A DNA stretch of 64,000 nt from positions 910,501 to 974,500 of the forward strand of contig NC_056423.1 of assembly GCF_905147365.1 (NCBI RefSeq). Direction: 5' to 3'. Each line of letters starts with the position of its first letter. Within the stretch, counting starts at the first letter, position 1. Shown piece by piece: positions 1 through 9,775 of the stretch. The notes under the pieces were generated by a model. The model was not told the origin of the DNA and searched no databases. It saw nothing but the letters and a program-made list of their open reading frames with translations. The translations under genes were made by a program, and so were the position numbers. Source of the stretch: Aricia agestis. Lineage: Eukaryota > Arthropoda > Insecta > Lepidoptera > Lycaenidae.

Positions 1-372
1 AATCAACGCTTTAAGAACGTCTACCTGAGGCCTACCACCGGTTCGGGAACTAACCTGACGAGAAGAGCCGGCATAAGAAGCTCTCAACGGGATGGTGTGT
101 AACGAATTCTTCCTCATAAAAAGACAGAAAAATATCACTCTTTTCGTTAGAAAGTATGTTTTCCAAAATTTACAAACCAACTTTAATAGGGTTGAGAATT
201 TAGAACGATATTAATTATTATTTTCGTGACAGTTTATAATATATTTAAACCTATATTATTCTAGACAATAATATTCTAAGCTATAGTTATAAACTTTACA
301 TGAGTAATGAGTATATTGTTTCGATTTTTTGGACTAATTACAACTCTATGTTAGTAATTAGTATACTATTGA
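1..372. other. AT-rich DNA with a short possible repeat at the left edge
   Basis: No gene is seen. Bases 1-110 hold a GC-richer segment containing CTACCACCGGTTCGGGAA and ACGAGAAGAGCCGGC. A degenerate reverse-orientation relative (GCCGGTTCTTCTCGCCGA) lies near 21072-21115, so it is probably the end of an interspersed repeat cut by the window edge. The rest is AT-rich and featureless. Confidence 0.35.
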
Positions 373-700
373 CTTTTTTTTAATGAAATAGATGGGCAAA
401 CGAGCAAACGGGTCACCCGATGGAAAGCAACTTCCGTCGCCCGTGGACACTCGCAGCATCAGAAGAGCTGCAAGTGCGTTGCCGGCCTTTTAAGAGGGAA
501 TAGGGTAATAGGAGAGGGAAGGGAAGGGAATAGGGGAGGGTAGGGAAAAGAATAGGATAGGGGATTGGGCCTCCGGTAAACTCACTCACTCGGCGAAACA
601 CAGCGCAAGCGCTGTTTCACGCCGGTTTTCTGTGAGAACGTGATATTTCTCCGGTCGAGCCGGCCCATTCGTGCCGAAGCATAACTCTCCCACGTATAAA
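373..700 (-). mobile_element. SINE-A copy 1
   Basis: This short retroposon reads on the minus strand. Its A-tail appears as a T-run at 373-381 and its 5' end (TTTATACGTG sense) lies at about 700. The family shows, in order: a 5' block with GCTTCGGCACGAATGGGCCGG; a short hairpin ACAGCGC/GCGCTGT; a variable polypyrimidine tract of CCCTA/TTCCC units; GGCCGGCAACGCAC; and a 3' end GCTCGTTTGCCCCCTTATTT before the A-tail. Twelve copies in the window support the boundaries. It has no coding capacity, so a LINE would have to supply mobility (inference). The 5' block carries GGCTCGACCGG, a weak match to a pol III B box. This copy has GATGGGCAAAC at the tail junction, so it is somewhat diverged. Confidence 0.88.
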
Positions 701-1284
701 GTTGTGTCTTGTCTGTGACTGTGTCTAAGTTACTTTAAAAAACTTATAGCTTAAGTTTTATCGCATGAACTGGCGCAAATCCTTAAAGTGTGTAATGGCC
801 TTACGCGCATTACGTTTAGTGAACAAAAAGAGTTGAGTTATGTCCGAGTTAAAACCACTTTGTGTTCAAATATTATGTTCAAATCACACACAATTTTGTA
901 TACTTTATTGATGCGATGAAAAATTGTTTTATTTTCATTAGAGATGTTGCCCGTTAGCTTCGTTTGCACTTTTTTCTTCTTCTTATTAAAATTCTGTATC
1001 CAAATTTATAATTTCATCTAAAGCGGTTCTACGTTTTAATACTGAATAGGCAACTGATAGAAAGATAGGCTCGCATTTTTTAAATAAGTCCTTTACATCT
1101 ATAACTTAAAACGACCCGATACCAGCTCCTAAAGTAACCGTGACCCAAGCCCGATGGTCGCTGGTCGTTCTTATCAGAGAGTGCATAATATACATAAAAA
1201 ACTTTCAGCTTTTATAAAGTGATAGAAGTCTAGCTGTTCCCGGCCTTTGGGAATGATATATTAAGCCAACAAAAATATTCAAAA
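701..1284. other. Unannotated AT-rich sequence
   Basis: No reading frame, tRNA-like sequence or strong inverted repeat is evident. Scattered poly-T runs and short AT-rich motifs only. Confidence 0.4.
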
Positions 1285-1462
1285 TCCATACATTATAAAT
1301 AGAAAGTGTGTCACTCCACGTCCAAACCGCTGAACCTATTTTGCTAAACTTTGGTATAGAGATACTTTGAGTCCCGAAAAAAAGACATAATATAATTTAA
1401 TGTTTATTCCGGAAAAATGGTTTTCGCGTGAGTTTTGGAAAAACGGAGTATCGGTCTACTTC
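1285..1462 (+). mobile_element. Hel-1 copy, degenerate
   Basis: Matches the family's middle section (CAAACCGCTGAACC, GGTATAGAGATACTTTGAGT, GGAAAAATG) and ends in a corrupted terminal hairpin (AACGGAGTA). The 3' CTAG is lost. Diverged old copy. Confidence 0.55.
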
Positions 1463-1716
1463 TAATTTCTTATTTTATTATTCGTCTTTTCACAGTAAAT
1501 GCACTGATTTTACCAGCTGTAACACAGTGATAACGAAACAGGAATGTAACCTATTTACCTTATGATGGAGAATTAGCGTCGATGACGTCACAGACCCAAC
1601 ATGGCGTCACTCGTTAGCGCGCCTAAATACATAACAACTGCCAAATTATAATGGCGCTGACGAATTGGCGAGCAAATATAAAGTATATTGCTAACATTAT
1701 TTGGATTTGCAATAAA
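1463..1716. other. Intergenic sequence with CRE-like and GGCG motifs
   Basis: No gene. It contains GATGACGTCACAG followed by AACATGGCGTCAC and a short GC-richer stretch. These resemble promoter-type motifs but there is no further support. Confidence 0.25.
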
Positions 1717-1912
1717 CTATATGGCGCCTGCAACTCCGTTGCACCAAAATTCGTTTAACGCGCGTGAACTGTTCATTTCTCCGGGATAAAAATTAAGTAT
1801 ACCATGTCCTTTCCCGGGAAGTATTTCTATACCCAGCTCTATCGGTTTAGCAGTTTGGGCGTGTACAGGTAATAGACAGACACACTTTCGCATTTATAAT
1901 ATTAGTATGGAT
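1717..1912 (-). mobile_element. Hel-1 copy, nearly full length
   Basis: Minus-strand copy. The 3' end is at about 1717 (GGCGCCTGCAACTCCGTTGC, containing the GCAAC/GTTGC hairpin) and the 5' end is TCCATACTAATATTATAAATG, read as its complement at 1890-1910. Helitrons are known for 5' TC, a hairpin near the 3' end, a 3' CTRR and insertion at A/T without target duplication. The family as a whole fits this, although the CTAG here has decayed to CTAT. At about 200 bp with no coding sequence it would be non-autonomous. Confidence 0.6.
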
Positions 1913-2192
1913 GTCAATGTTAACATAGATAAATCGAACGACAGTAGAACCTCAGTTATTCGTGAATAAAATTTCAATAAATAACATGATGTCTCCATAA
2001 TGGCTTCCTATAGTTTTTCTGTCAACGGCAGATTGATTTAAGTCTTAGTTTAATACAACTATGCGCAAGAAACAATTTAATAAAGTTAATTAAAAGTAAT
2101 CATTAAATAGTAGACAATAGTGCCGTACTCAGAGACAACATTAATTACTTAACTGTAATTAAATAATATAATATAATAATATAATATTATCT
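1913..2192. other. AT-rich spacer
   Basis: No gene. It ends in an AT-only run (TAATATAATATAATAATATA) at about 2162-2188 that abuts the tail of the SINE-C copy. Confidence 0.4.
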
Positions 2193-2410
2193 AAGGACGC
2201 TTCACACCACGTCAGTCTGGCCCCGTGCTAAGTACCTGAAGGACTGGTGTTACAGGTACCAAACAACGGAAATATATTATATAATACACATATTTAATAC
2301 ACATCCATGACCCAGGAACTTTGAAAACTTTTTGTTCCGTCGGCGGGATTCGAACCCGCGACCGCGGCTTGAGCTACCGACAGCCCACCCACTGAGCCAC
2401 AGAGATCGTC
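2193..2410 (-). mobile_element. SINE-C, tRNA-derived SINE
   Basis: Read on the minus strand, the 5' part is tRNA-like: an A-box-like TGGCTCAGTGGG, then the B box GGTTCGAATCC within GCGGGTTCGAATCCCGC (plus coordinates about 2337-2405). The body follows with TTGTTTGGTACCTG, and the 3' end GACGTGGTGTGAAGCGTCC lies at 2193-2211. A second, 5'-truncated copy lies near 4195-4290. The tRNA-like head retains both internal pol III promoter boxes, which is how such SINEs are transcribed (established). The tail meets an AT-rich run. It is not a functional tRNA gene because no clean cloverleaf ends are present. Confidence 0.78.
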
Positions 2411-2524
2411 AAAGATAATTTGTCAAACACTTCATTCAATTCAAGTTTGATCCTACTGTTTGTCTGTCTATCTGTCTGTCTGTCATCTGTCTGTTACCTC
2501 TTCACGCCTAAGCCACTGCACCGA

Positions 2525-2560
2525 TTTTGCTGGGTATGGATATATCCATACCCAGCAAAA
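2525..2560. repeat. Perfect 36-bp palindrome (A-A')
   Basis: The half-site TTTTGCTGGGTATGGATA is followed immediately by its exact reverse complement. The centre lies between 2542 and 2543 and there is no spacer. It overlaps the next palindrome by three A residues. Confidence 0.97.
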
Positions 2561-2631
2561 AAGTGTCCTATGTCCTTTCCCGGGACTCAAAGTATACTTT
2601 GAGTCCCGGGAAAGGACATAGGACACTTTTT
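2558..2631. repeat. Perfect 74-bp palindrome (B'-B)
   Basis: Two 37-nt arms are exact reverse complements with no spacer. The centre is AGTA|TACT at 2594/2595. The right arm is the normal Hel-1 sequence (ATACTTTGAGTCCCGGGAAA onward); the left arm is its inverted duplicate. Confidence 0.97.
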
Positions 2632-2704
2632 ATCCCGGGAAATCTAGTAATAATTAAATGTCTCGACTCTCGATGGATATAGAGCTCTAATTTTTAAAAT
2701 ATAA

Positions 2705-2861
2705 AATCGACCAAGTGCGAGTCAGACTCGCACACGACAGATTCCTTACATAGAGCAAAATTAGGCCAAAATTGTGTTTTTGTAGACAGACAGACAGTGA
2801 AGTTTTATAATATCCCTTTAAATAAGGTCCCGTTTTTACCCATTGGGTACGGAACCCTAAA
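2705..2861 (-). mobile_element. FB-1 copy, internally deleted
   Basis: Minus-strand relative of 10981-11396 and 15714-16162. The 3' end contains CCAAGTGCGAGTCAGACTCG (2710-2729) and the 5' end GGGTACGGAACCCT (2844-2857). About 260 bp of the interior is missing compared with the longer copies. Confidence 0.65.
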
Positions 2862-4194
2862 AAAGAACAAAGTTACAGTTATATAAACCATCACGAGTCG
2901 ATGACGCTTCACTCTAATGAAATTTTCACAATTATAAGATGACACTGATTTTCGCGAAATGCAATAATTTAGTAAGCACGACGTGTTGTGTAATAGCGTA
3001 CCTACTACGTAGAACGTACCGTACGTCACAATTTATATAAATACTAGAATATACTAGATTTTCTGTGACGTTACCGGTTTTTTGTTTTGCGTGATTTCTA
3101 TAATACTAAACGTTCCGCGTAGTGTGCGCGTGATTAAGAGGAGACACCACCCTTTTTTCCATACAAACGTTGTCCCCTGTTTCCTCCATGGATAATGCTG
3201 GTAGACTTATAATTTTTTTCCTGAATATCTACGGCCACTAATACAATGTCCCTATGTTTTCTTTTTTTTCATAATTTAATTATTAAATAAGATATGAACG
3301 TTCAAAAACCCAAAAAAATGGCCAGATTTTCCGCTGTGTTCAAACATCCAGAAAACAGATTTGGCTAGATTATACAAAAAAAAACATAGGAACCCAGCTC
3401 AAACCTTTCTTTAATGTTAAATGAAAAAAGTACTTAAATCGGTTATGTTTTGGAGCAGGAATCAGGGGACAACGAATCGTTGATTTTCTGCAGTTGTCTC
3501 TATCGCGTTCTGCGGTATAGGCTTGAGGTAAGGGAGACAGCTATAGATATTAGACGTACTTTTTTTTCATTTTTTTACGACCTTGACCATACAATTGCCG
3601 AGATCGCACAAAAATCCTATTTTTTAACTAAACTTGGTTCAAAATTGACCTAAAAAAATTTAAACGGCAAATATGTTGTTAATGAAATTGTCGATCTATT
3701 GGCGTGTGTTTCAAATAAACGTAACTTTTAAATACTAGGGAGATACTTAATTTTTGCTTGAATTTAAATAAATTGGTATTACTTAGGAAGCTGATATCAG
3801 GAGTATAATAAACAGAAATAGGAAATTGATAACGGAGAAATGAGTGTTCATAATATGCTGAAGATTATTGCTGTATTTTTTATTATAATTTTGTAGCTTT
3901 CAAATTGTGAGTTAATATGGCTCTAAAAACGGTAAATTACGGCATCATCCTAGGGAGAGCCTCTTAAGGAATTCCGCCAAAATCGTACCTTTTACTCACA
4001 ACACAGTAGCCTATATGCTTTCCAGTGGTCTATTCTATTATCTATATCTGTGCCAAAAAATCTGTGTTATAGGCTGGATTTATAATACAAACGCGCAGTT
4101 TGGCCGCTAATCCGAGATCAAGCCTAATAGTTGGTAAGATTGGCGTTCGAAAATAAACTACAACTTTATAATTTAGGCTTTGGATACGTAGTAA
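2862..4194. other. Unassigned region, possibly an old repeat
   Basis: No gene is recognised. About 3140-3400 has poly-T/poly-A rich text with AGGAGACACCACCC and CCATGGATAATGCTGG. This looks repeat-like but has no second copy in the window. A 67-codon frame at 3450-3653 has no recognisable motif and is probably chance. Confidence 0.3.
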
Positions 4195-4290
4195 GAAAAG
4201 TTTTAAATATATCTCCGTAGTCTGTTACACAAATTCTTCAAGAACTTAGCACGTGGCCAGACAGACGAGGTGTGAAGCGTCTATAGATAG
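4195..4290 (+). mobile_element. SINE-C fragment, 5'-truncated
   Basis: Shares the 3' end of the SINE-C copy at 2193-2410 in the opposite orientation (CTTAGCACGTGGCCAGAC, GGTGTGAAGCGTC), followed by a short TATAGATAGATA tail. The tRNA-like head is absent. Confidence 0.6.
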
Positions 4291-4845
4291 ATACTACGAT
4301 TTCTCGATTCTGCGTAATTTGTGACGTCATTCGTGTACAGTTCTCTCAAATTAATAATGCGCATGGGAATCTTCGCTAATTGTCGTAATCACGAAAACAC
4401 CCGAATCTATGAAACGTAAGAGCCCCAAACAATGCACTTGCATTTTGCACCTTGTTCAAAGGAAATAGAAGTAAAATATATCATGTTATAGCCGGTGGCT
4501 GTCCGATGTCGCCGGTCAGTCAATAAGTGCTATAACTCACCTGGAAGCCATCACGGCGTTACCATGGTAAAGTCCAAGCAACGTCAGGCGCCTCTACGTC
4601 GCTGCAAAGCGCTGTTTTTCTTAAAGTTAAGTTTAAAACAGCACTTGCAGCGACATCTTCCGGCGGTCGGGAAATACGACCATTGCCGAAAAATTACGAA
4701 AATTTCTATGCGCATTATCACACTGGGAGCACTGTATTTACTTAATTAGCAATGAGTTTGTCAAACTCAAACAATTGTCGGTACGGTAAATTGATTTCAA
4801 ATAGACTGGATCAATAGTAGCGCTAGCATAGACAAGTCGGTCATA

Positions 4846-5168
4846 GTACAAAAAGACATAGTATAGGAGAAAATATACATACAGTAGAGTAGCTTGAAAC
4901 TAATTACGAATTGGCGCACGCAAGTAAGTAAGAGTGGAAAAGTTGATACCTACGTAGTTTGGTCGCGTTACGTCAAACCCAGCCGACAGATCACAATTAA
5001 CATTAAATTGACCAAAATCCGACCAAATGACGTTGGTCTGTCGACTACCTAGGAATCAATTTCCTCGATGGTACAAAAAGACATAATTATAGTAGAAAAT
5101 ATACATACAGTAGACTAGCTAGTAGCTTGAAACTAATTTCGGATTGGCGCACGCATACTTAAGAGTGG
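4846..5168. repeat. About 95-bp direct repeat flanking MITE-G
   Basis: 4846-4938 and 5071-5168 are similar direct repeats. Both begin GTACAAAAAGACATA, share AAATATACATACAGTAGA and TAGCTTGAAACTAATT, and end with GGCGCACGCA plus an AAGAGTGG block. They flank the MITE-G copy at 4943-5059. The repeats are far too long for a target-site duplication, so a local segmental duplication is more likely. Confidence 0.8.
4943..5059 (+). mobile_element. MITE-G copy 1
   Basis: Shares GCGTTACGTCAAACCC, GACCAAATGACGTTGGTC and AATCAATTTCCT with 8542-8667. Its ends are inverted (TTGATACCTA near the left, CCTAGGAATCAA at the right), suggesting a small non-autonomous DNA element. No target duplication could be assigned. 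Confidence 0.55.
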
Positions 5169-6207
5169 TTTAAAAGTAGGCGCAAATTATGACGGGAGCA
5201 GCGGGGTGGCATTTCCCATACGTGCTTTATTAACTATCGCGAACTTAGTCATAAAACATGTTTCAAAAATGTGACCGCCTCACTATTCCCACTCATAATG
5301 TGTGCGTACATTAAAGTAACTCAAAGAAATGTATTTGCATTAAATCCTGATATATAATGAGGATTTAAATCATGATTGTGAAGCGCAGCATTTAAAATCT
5401 ACGTCCATCATGGGTAATGTGTAATGGATATGCCCCTCTACTTGTTCGTAATGGCATGTACAATTAGTCAACGAAGAGAGTATAAGAATTACGCGTGACA
5501 AATCATATTATATGTGTGTTGAGCTAGCTTGATTTGCACAAACGGCTAAGTTACTCTACTGTATACATTTATATTGTGGTCACAGTTTAACACCTAAGTA
5601 AATTGATTTGAGGTTTGTTTGTTCATTATATTAATGCCACTTATAATGCTGTCGTTAGGCTCTAGGCTCCAAGAACAGATGCAACACTCATTGCAAACTG
5701 TTGACTTAAATGTTGACTGTTCGTGAACTGTTTGATTTGAGCATTTTTGACTCGATTAGGTGCTCAATTCTATGCGTCGAATGTAGTTTCGCTCTTTGAA
5801 TGGTGTGGTCAAAATGTCAATATTTAAATACTTAATTTGGTATTCCAATTGCCTATTGTGCAAACCATTTTTAGCAACGGATCCCAGCTATACTGAACTG
5901 CTTACTGTCCATTTCGTGTTGATGTGTGCTGTAAGATCATAAACACCGAATATAGATTAGTCAGTAGTCCGACCGACTAATCTTAAATTCTTCGGTAAAT
6001 TATGTTTTTGTTAAAATACAAAAGTATTTGGTATGTACTACCAATTAAAAATTGGCACTACTTCGGTGCTTACCTTGTAAACATGGTGGTGTGTGACTCG
6101 CCGCAGTTGTCATCATTAGCGCGCCCGCCGCCCACCGCGCACCCGCTACCTGCAACACGCATGACGCAATACATCATCATCATCGATGTCTTCTATGTTT
6201 TTCTTCT
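5169..6207. other. Unannotated sequence
   Basis: No supported gene. A 78-codon frame at 6002-6238 runs into the Hel-2 copy and has no recognisable domain. 6108-6165 is a short GC-rich patch (GCGCGCCCGCCGCCCACCG). Confidence 0.3.
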
Positions 6208-6573
6208 TACATATAAAATTCCCGTGTCACAATGTTAGTGACCGTACTCCTCCGAAACGGCTTTACTGATTTTTACCAAATTTTATATGCATATTCAGTA
6301 GGTCTGAGAATCGGCTACTGGCTACTTTTTATATCGATAAGTGCATTTGTTGAATAAATAATAGTAAATTATTACAACTCGAGACTGACGGCGGCCATTG
6401 TTTGTGCGACGGGAAAGCGATGGACGTTGCCATGGTGACATACTTATTATTAAAGTACCCAGTAGCCGATTCGCAGACCCACTGAATATGCATATAAAAT
6501 TTGGTTAAAATAAGTAAAGCCGTTTCGGAGGAGTACGCGGCCTAACATTGTGACACGAGAATTTTATATATTA
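6208..6573. mobile_element. Hel-2 copy with two inverted 5' ends
   Basis: The left 118 bp (6208-6325) is the 5' part of the family (CCCGTGTCACAATGTTAG, ACTCCTCCGAAACGGCTTTA, TATGCATATTCAGTAGGTCT). It continues into the family's middle (GTTTGTGCGAC, GACGTTGCCATGGTGACATA). Instead of the normal 3' end with its GGCAAA/TTTGCC hairpin, 6455-6573 is an inverted copy of the same 5' part. The arms match closely but not perfectly, so the event is not very recent. Unlike the copies at 27976, 38837 and 41151, this one has lost the Helitron-type 3' terminus. Confidence 0.75.
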
Positions 6574-7258
6574 GATATTATTACACATATACGTAGCATG
6601 AGATTAGACGACGTTATGTATATATACCTACAGACACTGACGGCTTTTTAATATTGTTTAATTATATTTATTAGCTTACATTTTTTTTCACCAGCTGTAC
6701 CTACCTATGGCAAAGTGAGGGTGACTTAAAGCTACGTTTAACTTATTTTGACGTAGTTTTTACTTATTTTTTCCGAGTAAACCAAGTTCCGAGAGTTTTC
6801 GAGTTTACTACATAATAATATTATAACAGAAAATAATAATTTTCTGCAGTCGATTTTACCAAAAATTACTGCTATATAAAGATAGGTTTATTTTAGTTAA
6901 TTTGCATTAAATAGACATTTTCCTAATGAACTGATTTTGTTAAGCACTGATAAAGAAACAAGGAAGAAAATAGAGTTTTTTTGTAAAATAAAATATGCAG
7001 TCGTTTGAAGTCTGTAGTATACACAACTTAAAAGGAAACCACTTAATTAACTCATACGTAAACACTTATAAAAAAACTTTATTACAGGTTTCCGCGGCGA
7101 GCATTACAATGACCTAATATGGCGGTGGGAGTCGCCATGTTGAGATGATCCCTCGTCATTGGCGTAAGTGTAATTAACACTGATCAGGTTGGCATGCCTA
7201 TGTGGCAGATGACACTACCAATAGAACACAGGCACGTATATGGAGTGTTATGTTCCCA
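6574..7258. other. AT-rich spacer
   Basis: No gene seen. 7085-7160 contains a slightly GC-richer stretch with TATGGCGGTGGGAGTCGCCATG, listed only as a short hairpin-prone spot. Confidence 0.3.
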
Positions 7259-7544
7259 AATATACGTGGGAGAGCTATGCTTCGGCACGAATGAGCCGGC
7301 TCGGAACAGAAAACCGGCGTGAAAAAGGGCTTGCGCTGTGTTTCGCCGAGTGAGTGAGTTTACCGGAGGCCCAATCCCCTACCCTATTCCCTTCCCTACC
7401 CTCCCCTATTCCCTTCCCTTCCCTACCCTCCCCTATTACCCTAATCCCTGTTCTTCTGATGCTGCGAGTGTACATGGGCGACGGAAGTTGCTTTCCATCA
7501 GGTGACCCGTTTGCTCGTTTGCCCCCTTATTTCATAAAAAAAAA
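7259..7544 (+). mobile_element. SINE-A copy 2, internally deleted
   Basis: Plus-strand copy running from TATACGTGGGAGAGC to an A-run at 7536-7544. It lacks two blocks present elsewhere: the segment with AATACCACGTTCTCA after the 5' block, and the CTTAAAAGGCCGGCAACGC block before the 3' end. The overlapping reading frames are by-products of the polypyrimidine tract. Confidence 0.87.
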
Positions 7545-8541
7545 CATAGTTGGTAGCACCTCCATCGTGGGTATCGCAGACACAATACAAGATGTTAGTG
7601 TAAACACCGTTATCCTTGAAACCACCAAAGACGCAATTTTTTTTGAGTCCCCAGCATTTTAAATAATTGATAAACAAATTTTAGCGCAACGGAGTTGCGG
7701 GCATCATCTGGGTAACTAAGAAATCGATATTATTTTAATGTAATATATCAACTACAAATTCCCACACATAGATGTTTATATGTATGTATATGCCATGTTA
7801 GGTAAAACAATTCATCAAACACAACGAGATCAATTATATTTTAAGATGGCGGTAAAATTATATATGTTACTAAAGTAATCGGCTCTAAACGAGCTAAGCC
7901 GAAATTGTTGGGCACAACTCTATAATTTGTCTTAAAGTGACGTAGCCGAAAATGTGCTTAGTGTACAACGAACTTTATTGGACCATTATACAATAGGCAT
8001 GATGACTAATTTTTTTCTTATTGGTAATTGAAAGACCCTTAAAAAATAGAAACATCGCTGAAAGAATTACTCTGATAGCTTAAAAATTCACCAAGATATG
8101 ACAATTCAAACATCTCATAAAATAGACCGGCCCGAAACGCTCCATACAAAGTGCTACGAAAGACTGACGTCACTCTTTCGTAGTTTGTACGCAGCGGGAG
8201 AGAACTTTGTTTGGTAGGTATATTAAATATTGCGTTTATGAAAGTGGTTTCTTAACAAAAGTTGCTTTTAATTGCATAAGTTATCGGATGGTATACAAAT
8301 ATTAAGAAATTTGTTCGAAAAAAAATTCGACGTGATTATCCAACTTTGAAGGCGCATAACAAAAAAAATACAAATGCTATCGAACTGAAATTTTGGGAGC
8401 ACTTATTTTTTACCGTAATTTCTTTATTTTATTAACAAAATTCGTTAATCTTTGACCTTGTCATCATCCCTATTCAGGGCGCAGGTAAAATGCCTTAGTT
8501 AAAATAACTGTTGAAATTCTAAATCAAAACTATCAAAGAAG
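7545..8541. other. Unannotated sequence with a short perfect hairpin
   Basis: No gene. 8155-8184 is a compact hairpin (CTACGAAAGA, 10-nt loop containing TGACGTCA, TCTTTCGTAG). 7681-7710 has GCAACGGAGTTGCGGGCATC, a remnant of a Hel-1 3' hairpin. Confidence 0.35.
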
Positions 8542-8667
8542 TTGACTTCTAGGCAGATGGCGGATCTAAGTAATTTGGCCGCGTTACGTCAAACCCATCC
8601 GACCGCTAACATTGAATTGGCATAAGCCGACCAAATGACGTTGGTCCGTCAACTGCCTAGAAATCAA
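8542..8667 (+). mobile_element. MITE-G copy 2
   Basis: Second copy of the element at 4943-5059, with clearer inverted ends: TTGACTTCTAGGCAG at the left, and CTGCCTAGAAATCAA at the right. Similarity extends past the right end (TTTCCTGGATGGTACA), so the true unit may be slightly longer. Confidence 0.6.
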
Positions 8668-8933
8668 TTTCCTGGATGGTACATACATATTTTAGCAATA
8701 AAATTAGGCTAACTTTAATTAAATTAAGAGCTTTATTACAAAGAAATTATGATACAATCTTTCTAAGTGCGGCTATGAGTCAAGTCAAGTGGGATGTTAT
8801 GTCATACCTTCTACATATTTTGGCTGATAGCCCTGAATCAAATGACAATTTACCCACCTCCGAAAAGCCAACTCGGTTAGTAAAGTAATTAAATACATGA
8901 GTGGAAGAAGCAGATAAGTAACAGTTACAAAAA

Positions 8934-8981
8934 TGCCGTTTTTTTGCACAATTGAGCCCCCATTTGTGCAAAAAAACGGCA
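8934..8981. repeat. Perfect hairpin, 18-bp arms
   Basis: Left arm TGCCGTTTTTTTGCACAA and its exact reverse complement are separated by 12 nt. It lies inside the element at 8887-9298. Confidence 0.95.
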
Positions 8982-9157
8982 GTTTTTTAATTAGGGCCTG
9001 GACAATGATTTGAAATAAAAAAATGTGGATTATAATATGTGTAGCCACTTGTATTTCCCAGATGTTACAAGGTTTATTTGTAAATTATTATAAGGGGAAA
9101 AAATAGTAATAGTTAATGGAATCAGGCGTTACTTTGCGGAAATCCATAGCTTGAAAT

Positions 9158-9219
9158 TTAGTTTGTTATTATTTTTAGCAATATTCCGCGAAATATTGCT
9201 AAAAATAATAACAAACTAA
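9158..9219. repeat. Perfect hairpin, 28-bp arms
   Basis: The left arm begins TTAGTTTGTTATTATTTTTA and ends AGCAATATT. The right arm is its exact reverse complement after the 6-nt spacer CCGCGA. It lies inside the element at 8887-9298. Confidence 0.95.
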
Positions 9220-9518
9220 TTTTTTTAATTATCCTTATGTTATAAAATGTATAGACTTAAATGTTCGTTATCTGGTTCTTCCACTCACGTCTTTAATTGT
9301 CAACAACGATACTAAATATCAGGTCTCTGTTATAATAATATATTGAGCCAAGCTCCAAACATGGCGCTATCAACTTATTAACCTTAAATGGCGGTTAAAC
9401 CAAAATGTAACGTTTAATGGTTTATTTATAACTAGCTTTTGTCAGCCGCTTTGTTAACATATTGCTTTAAAGTTTACTTATAATTAATGAGAAACCAGAC
9501 TTCGATGTTTAATAATAA

Positions 9519-9775
9519 ACAGGGAATATTACGCAAAGTTCAGAGCAGAGGGTGCTACAAGCGCATACAGTTAATAATCCACCCAAAATCCGACAGCACA
9601 CCTCATATCTGAATATTGACAGAAAAGTTGTCTAACGCAGAACAAAAAATTGTGTTTACTATCTATTCTAGTGCTAATAGTATATAAAGTAATAGAAGTC
9701 TTTGGCTAGAGATAGCCAAAGACTTCTATTTAAACTGATGTCTCTAGCGTGAAAACATTGCAATAATTAATCCTA
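9519..9775 (+). mobile_element. REP-F copy 1, carrying an extra hairpin
   Basis: The family is recognised from four copies: GGGAATATTACGCAAAG, GCAGAGGG(C/T)GCTAC, AAAATCCGACA, TATTGACAGAAA(C/A)GTTGTC and an end with CTAGCGTGAAAACATTGCA. In this copy the last block is separated from the rest by a segment containing the perfect 18-bp-arm hairpin at 9691-9730. The class is unknown; the weakly inverted ends (AATATTAC/GTAATATT) suggest a DNA element. Confidence 0.55.
9691..9730. repeat. Perfect hairpin, 18-bp arms, 4-nt loop
   Basis: AATAGAAGTCTTTGGCTA, the loop GAGA, then the exact reverse complement. It lies inside REP-F copy 1 and is absent from the other copies. Confidence 0.95.

Larger units (their letters stand above)
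2456..2647 (+). mobile_element. Hel-1 copy carrying a double palindrome
   Basis: Family landmarks are a GTCT/GTCTGT run, TTACCTCTTCACGCC, CACCGATTTTGCTG and terminal CTAG at 2644-2647. The middle is rearranged into two overlapping perfect palindromes (2525-2560 and 2558-2631). The usual 3' hairpin region is missing: TATCCCGGGAAATCTAG runs directly to the end. See the findings for the palindromes. Confidence 0.6.
8887..9298. mobile_element. MITE-like element with two internal perfect hairpins
   Basis: Terminal inverted repeats of about 36 bp at 8887-8922 and 9263-9298 share the core TGAGTGGAAGAA(G/C)CAGATAA. Inside are two further perfect inverted repeats, 8934-8981 (18-bp arms, 12-nt spacer) and 9158-9219 (28-bp arms, 6-nt spacer). 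No transposase is encoded. The flanks (AGT left, GTC right) do not give a clean target duplication. Short frames on the minus strand here are not credible genes. Confidence 0.7.

Noticed and set aside
2341..2410. A functional tRNA gene
   Set aside because: A and B boxes are present but the sequence continues into a SINE body found again at 4195-4290, and no cloverleaf with paired acceptor ends is seen.
2461..2500. (GTCT)n runs as independent microsatellites
   Set aside because: They recur at the same internal position in Hel-1 and FB-1 copies, so they are parts of these elements.
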